This document shows positions 51,590-60,421 of a stretch of 64,000 nucleotides of DNA, piece by piece. How positions within the stretch are numbered: the stretch's first letter is position 1; each line of letters begins with the position of its first letter. The position numbers and the translations under genes are program-made. Source of the DNA: Renibacterium sp043789415 (GTDB lineage: Bacteria; Actinomycetota; Actinomycetes; Actinomycetales; Micrococcaceae); assembly GCF_043789415.1 (NCBI RefSeq), contig NZ_JBDLLW010000001.1, forward strand, positions 1,922,001 to 1,986,000, given 5' to 3'. The notes under the pieces were generated by a model. The model made no database searches and had not been told where the DNA came from. It was given only the letters and a program-made list of their open reading frames with translations.

Positions 51590-52603
51590 ATCGCAAGCAG
51601 TATTGAGGATGTCGCGGCAGCCGCCAAAGTCTCCACTGCCACAGTGTCGCGGGCTATCCGGGGCTTGCCGAGGGTGAGTCCGCAGACCCGGGAACGCATT
51701 CTGGCGATCGCCTCGGAGATGGGCTACGTCGCTTCTTCTGCGGCTTCGGGACTGGCCACCGGCCGGACCCGGACGATCGGCGTGCTGGCTCCCTATGTCA
51801 GCCGCTGGTTCTTCTCGCGTGCCATCGAAGGTGTGGACGTCGCACTGCAAGAGAATCAATACAACCTCATGCTGATCAATCTGGCCGGGTACGGCGGTGG
51901 CCGGGAGAGACTTTTCGAACACACTATGCTGCGCAAGCAGATCGATGCGCTGGTGGTGCTTTGCCTTGCGTTGCTTCCCTCAGAGTTGGAACATCTGCAT
52001 AAGACCGAAATCCCGCTGGTTGCGGTGGGTGGCCCGGTGAAGGGCTTCCATCAGGTCTGCATCGACGACTATCAGGTGGCTCAGCTGGCCACCCAGCATC
52101 TGATCGACCTGGGCCACACCCGGATCGCCCAAGTGCTGGGGGAGGATAAGAACCAGCTGAATTTTGCGGTGCCCAAGCTGCGGGATAAAGCCTTCGAAGA
52201 GACCCTGCTCGCCGCCGGGCTGCAATTCCGGAAGGAATGGGAATTGGATGGTGACTTCACCGTGGCGGGTGGGGTACGAGCCGCGGAACATCTTTTCGAC
52301 GCGCCCGGGGAACGTCCGACGGCGATCTTCTGCGCCTCCGATGAGATGGCTCTCGGGGTCATGATGGAAGCGGAGCGCCGCGGCATCCGGGTGCCGCAGG
52401 ATCTCTCGGTGGTCGGCATCGACAACCACGAATTCGCCGCACCGGCAGGGCTGACCACGGTGGCGCAGAACCCGGTTGAGCAGGGCCGGCTTGCTGCGGA
52501 GATGCTACTGAACGAACTGTCCGGTAAAGCCGATGCGGTGCACAGCGTCGCGGCCCCCTTCCACTTGCTGCGTCGTTCCAGCACGGCCCCGCCGTCGCGC
52601 TAG
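51590..52603 (+). CDS. LacI family regulator with non-canonical AUC start
   Basis: 337 residues from 51590. The frame carries the N-terminal HTH SIEDVAAAAKVSTATVSRAI and ligand-binding core with RTIGVLAPYV and LVVLC, typical of MalR/LacI-type proteins. No ATG, GTG or TTG occurs in frame before the HTH back to the stop at 51548. ATC at 51590 has GGAG six bases upstream and stands exactly where the expected Met (M-A-S-S-I-E-D-V) should be. A start at GTG 51644 would delete the HTH. It is therefore either a true AUC start with low expression or an ATG-to-ATC mutation. It is 46 bp after the malG-linked gene and likely controls this system. Confidence 0.78.
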   Translation: MASSIEDVAAAAKVSTATVSRAIRGLPRVSPQTRERILAIASEMGYVASSAASGLATGRTRTIGVLAPYVSRWFFSRAIEGVDVALQENQYNLMLINLAGYGGGRERLFEHTMLRKQIDALVVLCLALLPSELEHLHKTEIPLVAVGGPVKGFHQVCIDDYQVAQLATQHLIDLGHTRIAQVLGEDKNQLNFAVPKLRDKAFEETLLAAGLQFRKEWELDGDFTVAGGVRAAEHLFDAPGERPTAIFCASDEMALGVMMEAERRGIRVPQDLSVVGIDNHEFAAPAGLTTVAQNPVEQGRLAAEMLLNELSGKADAVHSVAAPFHLLRRSSTAPPSR

Positions 52604-52609
52604 TCCCTA

Positions 52610-52626
52610 TTTCGGCTTAGCCGAAA
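52610..52626 (+). terminator. Short stem-loop after the LacI gene
   Basis: TTTCGGC-TTA-GCCGAAA (52610-52626), 7-bp stem with 3-base loop, 6 bp after the LacI stop. It may act as a terminator, though there is no T tract after it. Confidence 0.45.
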
Positions 52627-52773
52627 GTAGCGATCAGCCAGCCTGGGAGAATGCTGTTAATTCGGGGTTAATCTGCGTGAACCTTGAACCTATTCCTGCT
52701 GCCTCGCGTAGTCGAAGGTGTTACTCGGAGTCCATGAGACATCCTCAGCCTATTGACTAAAGGAGCACGCCCC

Positions 52774-53208
52774 ATGGCGAAGACCTCAAATACCGCCCAC
52801 CTCGGATTGATTCTCTTGAGAGTGGTCACCGGCCTGATTTTCATTATGCACGGCTGGCAAAAGTTCAACGGCGGCATCACCTCGACGGTGGACGGTTTCC
52901 GCTCGCTCGGTGTGCTGGCCCCGGAGTTCATGGGACCCTTCATCGCGGGGCTCGAGTTGTTCGGCGGCAGCGCTTTGATCATCGGGCTGCTCACTAGGCC
53001 CATCTCGGTACTGCTGCTGGCCAATATGATCGGAGCCGGATTCCTGGTTCATCTGCCCAACGGGTTCTTCGCCGCGACCGGCGGATACGAGTATGTGCTC
53101 GCGCTAGCCGCGATGGCGGGGACCTTGGCGTTGACCGGTGCCGGGAAGTTCAGCGTTGACGGGCTGCTCTTCGGCCGCAGCAAGCGATTGAAGACCGTGC
53201 TGGCCTAG
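52774..53208 (+). CDS. DoxX family membrane protein
   Basis: 144 residues from ATG 52774 (AAAGGAG 8 bp before). Four membrane spans; ILLRVVTGLIFIMHGWQKF and FIAGLELFGGSALIIGLLTR are DoxX family blocks. DoxX proteins sit in the membrane and are linked to redox or thiosulfate metabolism; here there is no partner gene to indicate the job. Separate from the sugar operon. Confidence 0.9.
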   Translation: MAKTSNTAHLGLILLRVVTGLIFIMHGWQKFNGGITSTVDGFRSLGVLAPEFMGPFIAGLELFGGSALIIGLLTRPISVLLLANMIGAGFLVHLPNGFFAATGGYEYVLALAAMAGTLALTGAGKFSVDGLLFGRSKRLKTVLA

Positions 53209-53229
53209 TTCGCTCTAGCCATCACCGGC

Positions 53230-54060
53230 TCACGATGCTCGGGAGAGTTGTCGGATCGGGATCCAGCGCGAGGCCAGTCTGCGGTAGGCGGCGGCTGCAC
53301 CGGTGAGATCGCCCTCGGCTAAGCACTCCAGGCCCAGCCGGACGTCGGTGGGGGATTCATCGGGGTAGATCCGATCGGCGAGCGCGCCGTAGTCCAGTTC
53401 CAGCACGGCCTCCGGTGAGACGCCGTCCAGCCAGACCTGCAGATCCTGGAGCTCATCGAGCAGGTCTAATTCCGGAGCTGAGACCTCGAGATTCTCAATG
53501 GCTTCTGATAGGCGTTGCGCCGCCACCGTGATCGGTACGTGGACTCTGACGGTGATCACTCGGCTGCGCGACTCCACGACTTCGGTACGGTCCGATTCGG
53601 AGATCATCACGAACCAGCCGAAAGGAATTCCCCAGCTGGAAGAACGGGTCAGAGTGGCTTGCCCGGTTCCTTCGCTGACCCGTTCTTCCGCTTCTTTCAG
53701 CAGCTCAGCAGAGAACACCGCGCTGGCCAGCTTGGCGTTGTTGCCCTGCCTGAGTTCATCGAGCGCGAGCAGCGAACGGGGCAGTACCTGATTCAGGTTG
53801 AACAGTACCGGGGATTCATTGCTCAACTGCAAGGACCGGACGCGTTCACTGGAGGCACCGGGAATCTGTTCGTCCCGGATGATCCGGCCCAGCGAATCGG
53901 TGAGTTCTTGCAGATCCGAGCGCATCCGGTCCTGCACTGAGGGTGCGGCGCGTTGAATCAGCAGTTGTGTCGGCTCGTTGAAAGAATCCATCGGCAGGTA
54001 GAGCCGCAACATGGAGAGATAGGGAAGGCTGCTGTGCCCCAGATACAGCTCGCGTGCCAC
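53230..54060 (-). CDS. Hypothetical protein, function unknown
   Basis: 276 residues. No signal peptide or membrane segment. Basic-acidic mix with several amphipathic helices, including LLKEAEERVSEG and VRVHVPITVAAQRLSEAIE. The start GTG 54060 overlaps the xthA stop by one base, so the two are cotranscribed. I do not recognise the family; it may be a helical regulatory or nucleic-acid-associated protein. Confidence 0.68.
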   Translation of the reverse strand: MARELYLGHSSLPYLSMLRLYLPMDSFNEPTQLLIQRAAPSVQDRMRSDLQELTDSLGRIIRDEQIPGASSERVRSLQLSNESPVLFNLNQVLPRSLLALDELRQGNNAKLASAVFSAELLKEAEERVSEGTGQATLTRSSSWGIPFGWFVMISESDRTEVVESRSRVITVRVHVPITVAAQRLSEAIENLEVSAPELDLLDELQDLQVWLDGVSPEAVLELDYGALADRIYPDESPTDVRLGLECLAEGDLTGAAAAYRRLASRWIPIRQLSRAS

Positions 54061-54863
54061 TAGGCGAGCTCGACAATCACCGGTGCATGATCCGAAGCGC
54101 CTTTGCCTTTACGTTCCTCACGGTCGATCTGAGTGTCCTTGACTCGCGCAGCCAGGGCAGGGGAGGCCATTACGAAGTCGATCCGCATTCCCTCCTTCTT
54201 GGGGAACCGCAGCTGCTTGTAATCCCAATAGGTGTAGACGCCGGGGCCGGGGTGCTGCGGCCGCACCACATCGGAGAAACCGGTGCTCTCAAAAGCTTGG
54301 AAGGCCGCGCGCTCCGGGGCGCTGATATGGGTGAGTCCTTCGTCCAGGAAGTACTGCACATCCCACACGTCTTCGTCCTTCGGGGCGATGTTCCAATCGC
54401 CCATCAGGGCGATCTGCGCTTGCGGATCAGCGGCTAGCCAGCCCTTGGCCTCTTCGTTGAGCACCCGCAGCCACTCGAGTTTATAGGGCATGTGCGGGTC
54501 GTCGAGCGCCCGGCCGTTGGGCACGTAGAGACTCCAGATGCGCACCCCGCCACAGGTCGCGGCAATGGCCCTGGCCTCCTGCTCCGGGGCGACGTCGCCC
54601 TTACCGAAGGCCGGCTGCCCCGGGAAGGTGCGTTCGACGTCGTCGAGCCCCACTTTGGAAGCAATCGCGACGCCGTTCCATTGGCTGAAACCGAAATGCG
54701 CCACCTCGTAGCCGTTGTTCTCGAAGAGCTCCCAGGGGAAGTTCTCGTCCTTGCACTTGGTCTCTTGGATGGCCAAGACGTCCATATCGGTGCGGCGCAG
54801 CCAATCTTCCACCCGATCAGCTCGGGCTCGCAGCGAGTTCACATTCCAGCTTGCAATCTTCAC
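54060..54863 (-). CDS. xthA: Exodeoxyribonuclease III
   Basis: 267 residues, the standard length. WNVNSLRARADRVEDWL at the N-terminus, QETKCKDENFP with the metal-binding Glu, GDWNIAP, and DHAPVIVELA at the C-terminus with catalytic Asp-His. It is the AP endonuclease/3'-5' exonuclease of base excision repair. Its upstream region is a 15-bp tandem repeat, which also carries the stop of the next gene upstream. Confidence 0.95.
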   Translation of the reverse strand: MKIASWNVNSLRARADRVEDWLRRTDMDVLAIQETKCKDENFPWELFENNGYEVAHFGFSQWNGVAIASKVGLDDVERTFPGQPAFGKGDVAPEQEARAIAATCGGVRIWSLYVPNGRALDDPHMPYKLEWLRVLNEEAKGWLAADPQAQIALMGDWNIAPKDEDVWDVQYFLDEGLTHISAPERAAFQAFESTGFSDVVRPQHPGPGVYTYWDYKQLRFPKKEGMRIDFVMASPALAARVKDTQIDREERKGKGASDHAPVIVELA

Positions 54864-54883
54864 CTTTCCAACATACCTGTTTT

Positions 54884-54958
54884 AGTCCAGTGGAATTCAG
54901 CCCAGTGGAAATCAGCCCTGCGGAATTTAGCGCTGTGGAATTTAGCGCTGCGGGTTCC
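54884..54958. repeat. Five 15-bp tandem repeats with in-frame stop codons
   Basis: Units AGTCCAGTGGAATTC (54884-54898), AGCCCAGTGGAAATC, AGCCCTGCGGAATTT, AGCGCTGTGGAATTT, and AGCGCTGCGGGTTCC (54944-54958). In the minus reading frame of the upstream gene each unit is five codons long and holds a stop, so the end of that gene is followed by four more in-frame stops. This lies in the leader of xthA. Confidence 0.88.
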
Positions 54959-56570
54959 GGCGGCGGGTCACCACGAGCAGCACAATGGCGCTCAGTGCGA
55001 ACTGAAGCGGCAGTAAGAGGTTCACCGTCGAGCCGGCGATCAAGCTGATCAAGCTGGGCGCCAGCACGATGGCGGCCAGATCCGGCCCGGCCAGGAACTG
55101 CGCTGCAACACCAGCAGGCAGTGCGCCACCCGGCGTCGCAATTGCTGGCTGGCTCCAGTCGGCGGGCTTCTTGAAGGCGCCGCGCAAGGCGGCCCCGGCG
55201 AGAGCCGGTCCGGCGATAACTCCGGTGATGAAAAGCGTGAGCGAGCCCGCGCCGCTGAGCCAGAGCAAACCGAAAGCCAGAGCCGCCCAGAGCAGCAGAA
55301 TGAATCCGGGCATTACGGCGTGCAGTTTCCGCACCGTGCCCGGGTCAAGCGGGAGTAGATCGTCGAGTACCGGGTTGATCGCATTGAGTTTGTAGGGGCT
55401 GGAGACGGAGGAAGTAGCCAGCAGTCCGCAGATCAGCAATAACACCACCACGGGCCAGGAGCTGCTACCGCCGATAAAGGCTCTGCCGATCGCCGGGATC
55501 ACCGCCAGCGCGAAGACCCAGGCGATCCGTCCGGGATGCCGCAGATAACGCACGGCATCGGCGCGCACCAGCACCGCGCCCGGACTGCTGGCGACCAGAA
55601 GGGACCTCCGACTGTGCCGATCGCCGGTCGTCTCCCCGGAACCGAGCGAACTGGAAAGCGCGGCGGAGTCCATTGAGACGATGCTGCTGCGTACCAGCGA
55701 AGCCCGGGCGGAGTGTTCGCGCAGCGATTTGGTGCTCACCGTTGGCAGTCCCCGCGCGGCGAAGACCAATAGTACGACGCCGAGTGGCAGCAGCAGGGCG
55801 GCCCAGTAATGGCCCGCGCTGGCCAGCACGGGCCAGCTGCTGGGCAGCACGAGCAACCAGTTCCCCAACAGCGGCAAACCGAGGGTCGCGGCCAGGCTGA
55901 GCAGTGCCAGGCAACCGAGCACGGCGAGAGCCAACCGGAACAACAGGTTTCCCCGGGCGACGTTCTGTGCCAACTGGGCCAGGCTGAAACCGCAGAGGAA
56001 GAGGCCCGCCGTGCTGGCGACCGCTAAACCGATGGTGGTGGCGTTCAGCTCGCTCGATTCCAGGATGGCGAGCGCGGCACCGGCGACCGCACCGAGCGCC
56101 GTCAAAATCACGGCGGAACGCAGCACACTAGGGCGCAGCAGGGATCTGCGCGAGACCGGCAGGGGCAATAGCCACTGGGTCTGCGGGGTATCGAGGTGCG
56201 CCGGGCCGAGCCGGTTGACCAGCAGCAGCGTTCCGGCGATGGCTGCCAGCAGCACGACCGCCCAGGCGACCGGGCCTGGCACCAGCGGGTCGAGCTGCCG
56301 GATCAGCAGGTTGGTTTCGGTGGGCTGATTTCCCGCGACCTGGCTGGAGAGGTAGCTGGTCCGGATCCCGCCGACCAAGGAGTAGGAGGCTACCAGCAGC
56401 ACGACAATGCCGAAGACAGTGGTGTAGATTTCGCCGAAGAGCGAGCCGAAGCCGACCGTCTGGCGGCTCAGTGGAGCTTCCCGGAGATACTTTCGGAGCT
56501 CGGCGGCGCTGAGTTCGTCTTCGACACTGGCGGTGGGAGGCCCCGGGACGGCGATCTCTGGCTGGCTCAC
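54942..56570 (-). CDS. ABC permease-like membrane protein, DUF6297-like
   Basis: 542 residues from GTG 56570 (GTGA overlap with the ATPase). About twelve membrane spans with a loop at residues 230-300; the segment RQTVGFGSLFGEIYTTVFGI starts the first span. Similar in layout to the actinobacterial DUF6297 proteins, which pair with an ABC ATPase and are probably exporters. The frame is open upstream to 56717 but that overlaps the ATPase gene. The stop codon is in a tandem repeat. Confidence 0.72.
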   Translation of the reverse strand: MSQPEIAVPGPPTASVEDELSAAELRKYLREAPLSRQTVGFGSLFGEIYTTVFGIVVLLVASYSLVGGIRTSYLSSQVAGNQPTETNLLIRQLDPLVPGPVAWAVVLLAAIAGTLLLVNRLGPAHLDTPQTQWLLPLPVSRRSLLRPSVLRSAVILTALGAVAGAALAILESSELNATTIGLAVASTAGLFLCGFSLAQLAQNVARGNLLFRLALAVLGCLALLSLAATLGLPLLGNWLLVLPSSWPVLASAGHYWAALLLPLGVVLLVFAARGLPTVSTKSLREHSARASLVRSSIVSMDSAALSSSLGSGETTGDRHSRRSLLVASSPGAVLVRADAVRYLRHPGRIAWVFALAVIPAIGRAFIGGSSSWPVVVLLLICGLLATSSVSSPYKLNAINPVLDDLLPLDPGTVRKLHAVMPGFILLLWAALAFGLLWLSGAGSLTLFITGVIAGPALAGAALRGAFKKPADWSQPAIATPGGALPAGVAAQFLAGPDLAAIVLAPSLISLIAGSTVNLLLPLQFALSAIVLLVVTRRRNPQR

Positions 56571-57256
56571 GCTGGGATCGCCTGAATCCGCTCGGCGGCA
56601 TTCGCGGCACTCAGCTTTTCCACCGTGTCCGCGATATAGAGAGCTTTTCGGGACGCCGTGGTGAGGAACTCCGGGTCGTGGGTGACCAGCAGCACGGTCT
56701 CTCCCGCTTTGGCGCACTGCGCGACCCGTTCGGCCAGCGCTCGCCGCATCTGGGTGTCCAGACGCTGCTCAGGTTCGTCGAGGACCAGCAGCTGACGCGG
56801 CCGGACGAAGGCGGAGGCGAGCAGCAGCCTGCGGCGTTGCCCGGAGGAGAGACTAGTGACCAGCGAATGGTCGTGTTCGGTGAGCTGGAAGAAGTCCAGC
56901 TCGGCGTCGACGGCGGCCACCGGATCGCTCACGCCATGCCCCGCCGCCACCATGGTGAGGTGCTCTCCCACGGTCAGCTCGGGGAAGAAGGCATCGTCGT
57001 CGAAAACTAAGGCCGCCAGCCGGCGGAATTCAGCGCTGCGGTCGTCAATCGGCGCTTTGTTCAGCAGCACTTTGCCGGAGAGCGGGCTGAGTTGGCCCAC
57101 GACGGTGCGCAGTGCGGTGGACTTGCCCGCGCCATTGGGCCCGACCAAAGCGAGTGCCTCACCGGCGACTTTGAAGGAGATCTCTCCGCAGACTTGTTTT
57201 TTGCCGTAACCGACCTTGAGCTCGGTCACAGTGAGGGCAGCGCTTGTTGGTGGCAT
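56567..57256 (-). CDS. ABC transporter ATPase of the DUF6297 system
   Basis: 229 residues. Walker A LVGPNGAGKST (about 37-47), signature LSSGQRRRLLLASAFVRP, Walker B LLVLDEPEQRLD, H-loop LLVTHDPEFL. Coupled with the permease gene through GTGA. Likely drives an exporter; substrate unknown. Confidence 0.88.
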   Translation of the reverse strand: MPPTSAALTVTELKVGYGKKQVCGEISFKVAGEALALVGPNGAGKSTALRTVVGQLSPLSGKVLLNKAPIDDRSAEFRRLAALVFDDDAFFPELTVGEHLTMVAAGHGVSDPVAAVDAELDFFQLTEHDHSLVTSLSSGQRRRLLLASAFVRPRQLLVLDEPEQRLDTQMRRALAERVAQCAKAGETVLLVTHDPEFLTTASRKALYIADTVEKLSAANAAERIQAIPA

Positions 57257-57305
57257 GGGGCAATCCTACGTTCACCGCGGACTATCCCGAGCGTCGCACT
57301 GGAAT

Positions 57306-58412
57306 CTACGGATTTCCCGCGATAGTTCCCGATGTGCTGCTGTCCTCCAGTAGGGCGGCGATATTCCGGATGAATAGCACCAGCCAGCCGAAGATCAGGG
57401 CGGTGGAAACCAGTTCCAAGCCGGTCAGGTTGTAATAGCCCAGCGGCCAGAACAGCGCCACCGAGCAGATCATTCCGGCCAGCATGACATAGGAGGTGAC
57501 GAAGAAGCTCTGGGGGAAACCTGGAATCCAGATCCGCAGGAAGATCACGATGACGACGAACATCAAGATCATGCCGATCGCTGAGGTGTTGTGCACTGGC
57601 ATCGCCACATCCACTGGTACCAAGCCGATCCCGGCGGCCAGGATGCCGAGCAGGATGAGGGCCCACTGCACGGCTGAGACCTTGGTCTGAGACTCGCCCC
57701 TGAGGGCGCTCCAGCGCCGCAGGTCTTGAGTCATATAGGAGGCCAGGGTGGTGATGACGAGCCCGGAGATGATCAGCGTGGTGTTGAAGGCATAAGCGGA
57801 TAAGCCGCTATCGCTGGCCCCCAGAACGCTGAAGTTGATCTGCCACCAGCTGGGGTTGTTGGTGGTCACCATAGCGGTCAGCGCTCCGCTGACCAGAAAG
57901 GCCGCCAGAATATTGGAAAGCGAGTAGGTGGTGATCCTGGCAGCGGAGAGGTAGACGGCATAACCGGTTGCCGCACAGCTGACGCCGACGAAAAGGCTGC
58001 CGGCCAGTGGGTCAAGAGTCAGCCCGCTGAAAGCGTTCTGGAAGATGTAGAACACGGCTTGAAAGACCATGAAGGCGATCGAGGCGTGTGCAAAAGCCAA
58101 GCCTACGACGTCGAGGATTCGCCGGAACAGCGCTGTGCGGCGCAGCCAGAGAGCCTGCGGTCCCTTGAGAGACTTCAGGTAGCTCACCGAAAACACAGCG
58201 GCACTGACGATCGCCGCAAAAGAACTCGCGAGCAGGCCCACCGAAGCATCGCCGGAGAGCGGTGGGCGTTCGCCCAAGAAGATCAGAAAAGCGAGCAGTG
58301 TCGCCACGATCATCGAGATCAGAGCGACCGTGGCGGCCCGGGATTCAATGCCTACCGCACTGGGCCGCGAGTCAGCGGGACGGGTTTCCTTCGCGATTCT
58401 TTTACTGCTCAT
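57306..58412 (-). CDS. Polytopic membrane protein, DUF998-like
   Basis: 368 residues with eight or nine membrane spans, beginning near VALISMIVATLLAFLIFLG (about 28-46) and ending near LVLFIRNIAALLE. The evenly spaced spans and lengths resemble DUF998-type proteins, but no motif decides it. Lies after nadE on the same strand (34 bp). Function unknown. Confidence 0.65.
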   Translation of the reverse strand: MSSKRIAKETRPADSRPSAVGIESRAATVALISMIVATLLAFLIFLGERPPLSGDASVGLLASSFAAIVSAAVFSVSYLKSLKGPQALWLRRTALFRRILDVVGLAFAHASIAFMVFQAVFYIFQNAFSGLTLDPLAGSLFVGVSCAATGYAVYLSAARITTYSLSNILAAFLVSGALTAMVTTNNPSWWQINFSVLGASDSGLSAYAFNTTLIISGLVITTLASYMTQDLRRWSALRGESQTKVSAVQWALILLGILAAGIGLVPVDVAMPVHNTSAIGMILMFVVIVIFLRIWIPGFPQSFFVTSYVMLAGMICSVALFWPLGYYNLTGLELVSTALIFGWLVLFIRNIAALLEDSSTSGTIAGNP

Positions 58413-58446
58413 AGCAATATTGAATCAGGGGACTGGAACGCGCCGC

Positions 58447-59268
58447 TCACTTCCACCAGTCGTCGAGCAGGGTCACCGGCACGGTGCGCTTGTGACGGGT
58501 GGCCAGATAGCGCTTCTCGATCCGCTCTGCGACATCGTCAGGCACTTCGCGTCCCTCAAGATAGTCGTCGATCTGCTCGTAGGAGAGACCCAGCTCGTCC
58601 TCGTCCGCGCGACCCGGGACGCCGTCCAGCAGATCTGCGGTAGGCACCTTGGTGTAGATCCGCTCAGCGGCGCCGAGTTCTTTGAGGAGCTGGCGGTTCT
58701 GTCGCTTGTTCAGGGTGAAGAGCGGCAGGATATCGGCTCCGCCGTCGCCGAATTTGGTGAAAAAGCCGGTCACCGACTCAGCTCCGTGATCGGTGCCGAT
58801 GACCAGCAGATTGTGTTCCCCGGCCAGTGCGTACTGGGCGACCATCCGGGCCCTGGCTTTGATATTGCCCTTACTGAAGTCGCTCAGCGGCTCGCCGGTG
58901 GTGGTTTCGTATTCTTGTTCCAGACCGTCGACGCCGGGCGCCACGTTGAAGGTCCAGGAGCGGTCGGCCTGAATGAAGGCCAGCGCGGCCTGAGCGTCGT
59001 CCTCGTCTTTTTGGGTGTTGTACGGCAACCTGACGGCGGTGAAGCTGGCTTCCAGCCCTTCTTCGCGCAGTTTCTCCGCGGCGAGTTGCCCGAGCCTTCC
59101 GGCCAGCGAAGAGTCGAGGCCGCCGGAGATCCCCAGCACGAAGCCTTTGGTGTGGGTGGCCTTGGCGTACTCGGCGAGGAAAGCGACTCGGCGCTGAATT
59201 TCCCTTGCCGGATCGATCACAGGTTTGACGCCGAGCTCTGCAATGATTTTCGCCTGAAGTTCTCGCAT
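58447..59268 (-). CDS. nadE: NAD(+) synthase, ammonia-dependent
   Basis: 273 residues with no glutaminase domain, so it uses NH3. P-loop SGGLDSS at 48-54, GTDHGAESVTGFFTKFGDGG for the ATP/NaAD site, and a C-terminal Trp-Lys end. Converts nicotinic acid adenine dinucleotide to NAD in the cytoplasm. Homodimeric in the family. It is upstream of the DUF998-like gene on the minus strand. Confidence 0.95.
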   Translation of the reverse strand: MRELQAKIIAELGVKPVIDPAREIQRRVAFLAEYAKATHTKGFVLGISGGLDSSLAGRLGQLAAEKLREEGLEASFTAVRLPYNTQKDEDDAQAALAFIQADRSWTFNVAPGVDGLEQEYETTTGEPLSDFSKGNIKARARMVAQYALAGEHNLLVIGTDHGAESVTGFFTKFGDGGADILPLFTLNKRQNRQLLKELGAAERIYTKVPTADLLDGVPGRADEDELGLSYEQIDDYLEGREVPDDVAERIEKRYLATRHKRTVPVTLLDDWWK

Positions 59269-59329
59269 GGAAAAAGCCTACTACCCTCAGGTTTCAACGA
59301 AGTTTCAGGATGAGATTCAACGTGGGGAT

Positions 59330-60235
59330 TTACCAGGTTCCGGCTCTCAGTTGATAGCTATTCGGTACCTGAACACTGCAAGGTATAGCGAGCGCGCCGC
59401 CTGGTTCGCTGACCACGACAAAGACCGTTCCGTCACTGATGATCCAAAAATTTACCGTCTCACCGACTAGAGGTCGCTTAGTCCAAGGCCCTCTGTGTGA
59501 GTAGCCAAGTGCAAAAATCCTTTCGGTTCCATCGAGGTCAGCAGCTGAGAGATTGATTCTGCCAATTCTTCGATACAGGGCTGGCTGAGCAACGGTTGCG
59601 GTCAACTGCTGCCAACGGCCGGTGGACATCAACTGACGATTCTTTTGATAAGTTTTTCTGCTGACCTTTAGCAGTGCGATCAGAAAAGCGAGCGGTACGA
59701 GACCGAAGAAGCCGAAGAAATAGGGAAGTCCGGTACGAAAGCCTTCGTACCCTTTGACCAACACCTCCGAGAGCTTGTTCGGGTTCACGCTGGCGGTGAC
59801 GGTGGAGCCAATCGCAGGGGCTACTTGGCAGGGGTTATCGATGTCGTAGGTTGTCGTTCTGACCTGGCCTCGAAAGTTGAACCTCAAGCCCAGATCACAC
59901 TGTTCACCTTTGTGGTAATACTGACGCTGGCTGGTCACTGTCGCTGAAACCTGGACGAAATCACCCCAAAAGGGTCGGCTGGAAATAACAGTTCCGATGG
60001 CACCCCCGACGAAGAGCAGGCCTAACGCTAAGACGATGATAGAGGCGCCCCAGCTAAACCTGCGGCGCAGATTCGAGGTCTGCCAGTCGGGTTTGGGCAG
60101 CTCTGCGGTCTGATCGGCCCGCAGTTGCAGGCCGTCGACGAGCTGGATCACTCCGGACTGACCCGGGGGTTCACTGTGGCTAGGCACTCCGGTTTCGCTG
60201 GCTGATCCGGACGGGCCGTCTGTCGCTGCGTTCAC
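59330..60235 (-). CDS. Membrane protein, function unknown
   Basis: 301 residues from GTG 60235. Residues 1-55 are acidic and Pro/Ser-rich; two spans lie about 61-83 and 167-190 (SWGASIIVLALGLLFVGGAI and PYFFGFFGLVPLAFLIALLK), separated by an extracellular beta-rich part with CDLGLRF and CQVAP (a likely disulfide). The C-terminal part resembles a DUF3592-like domain. No close family recognised. It is divergent from the GH31 gene, sharing its promoter region. Confidence 0.6.
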   Translation of the reverse strand: MNAATDGPSGSASETGVPSHSEPPGQSGVIQLVDGLQLRADQTAELPKPDWQTSNLRRRFSWGASIIVLALGLLFVGGAIGTVISSRPFWGDFVQVSATVTSQRQYYHKGEQCDLGLRFNFRGQVRTTTYDIDNPCQVAPAIGSTVTASVNPNKLSEVLVKGYEGFRTGLPYFFGFFGLVPLAFLIALLKVSRKTYQKNRQLMSTGRWQQLTATVAQPALYRRIGRINLSAADLDGTERIFALGYSHRGPWTKRPLVGETVNFWIISDGTVFVVVSEPGGALAIPCSVQVPNSYQLRAGTW

Positions 60236-60375
60236 CGGTCAAAGATTACGCCGGCTCCCGGCGCCCTCCCTTGAGTTCTGCTCACTCCGAGAGGGGTATT
60301 CTCCAGAAACGCGAAATTCTCAGCCCCGCCAAAGCTGCCACATTCCCCAGTCATTGATTTTAAGTGATCGTTATG

Positions 60376-60398
60376 ATGTGATTGCAATCACATAAAAT
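60376..60398 (+). promoter_or_regulatory. CRP/GlxR-type palindrome overlapping the GH31 promoter
   Basis: Perfect 18-bp palindrome ATGTGATTGCAATCACAT (60376-60393), which contains TGTGA-N6-TCACA, the CRP/GlxR consensus. A -10 box TAAAAT (60393-60398, five of six) follows directly and the -35 would be at about 60371, so the site lies in the core promoter. This would favour repression by a bound cAMP receptor, though the effect is inferred. Confidence 0.72.
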
Positions 60399-60421
60399 CA
60401 TGCTGCTGAAGGTTGGACATC

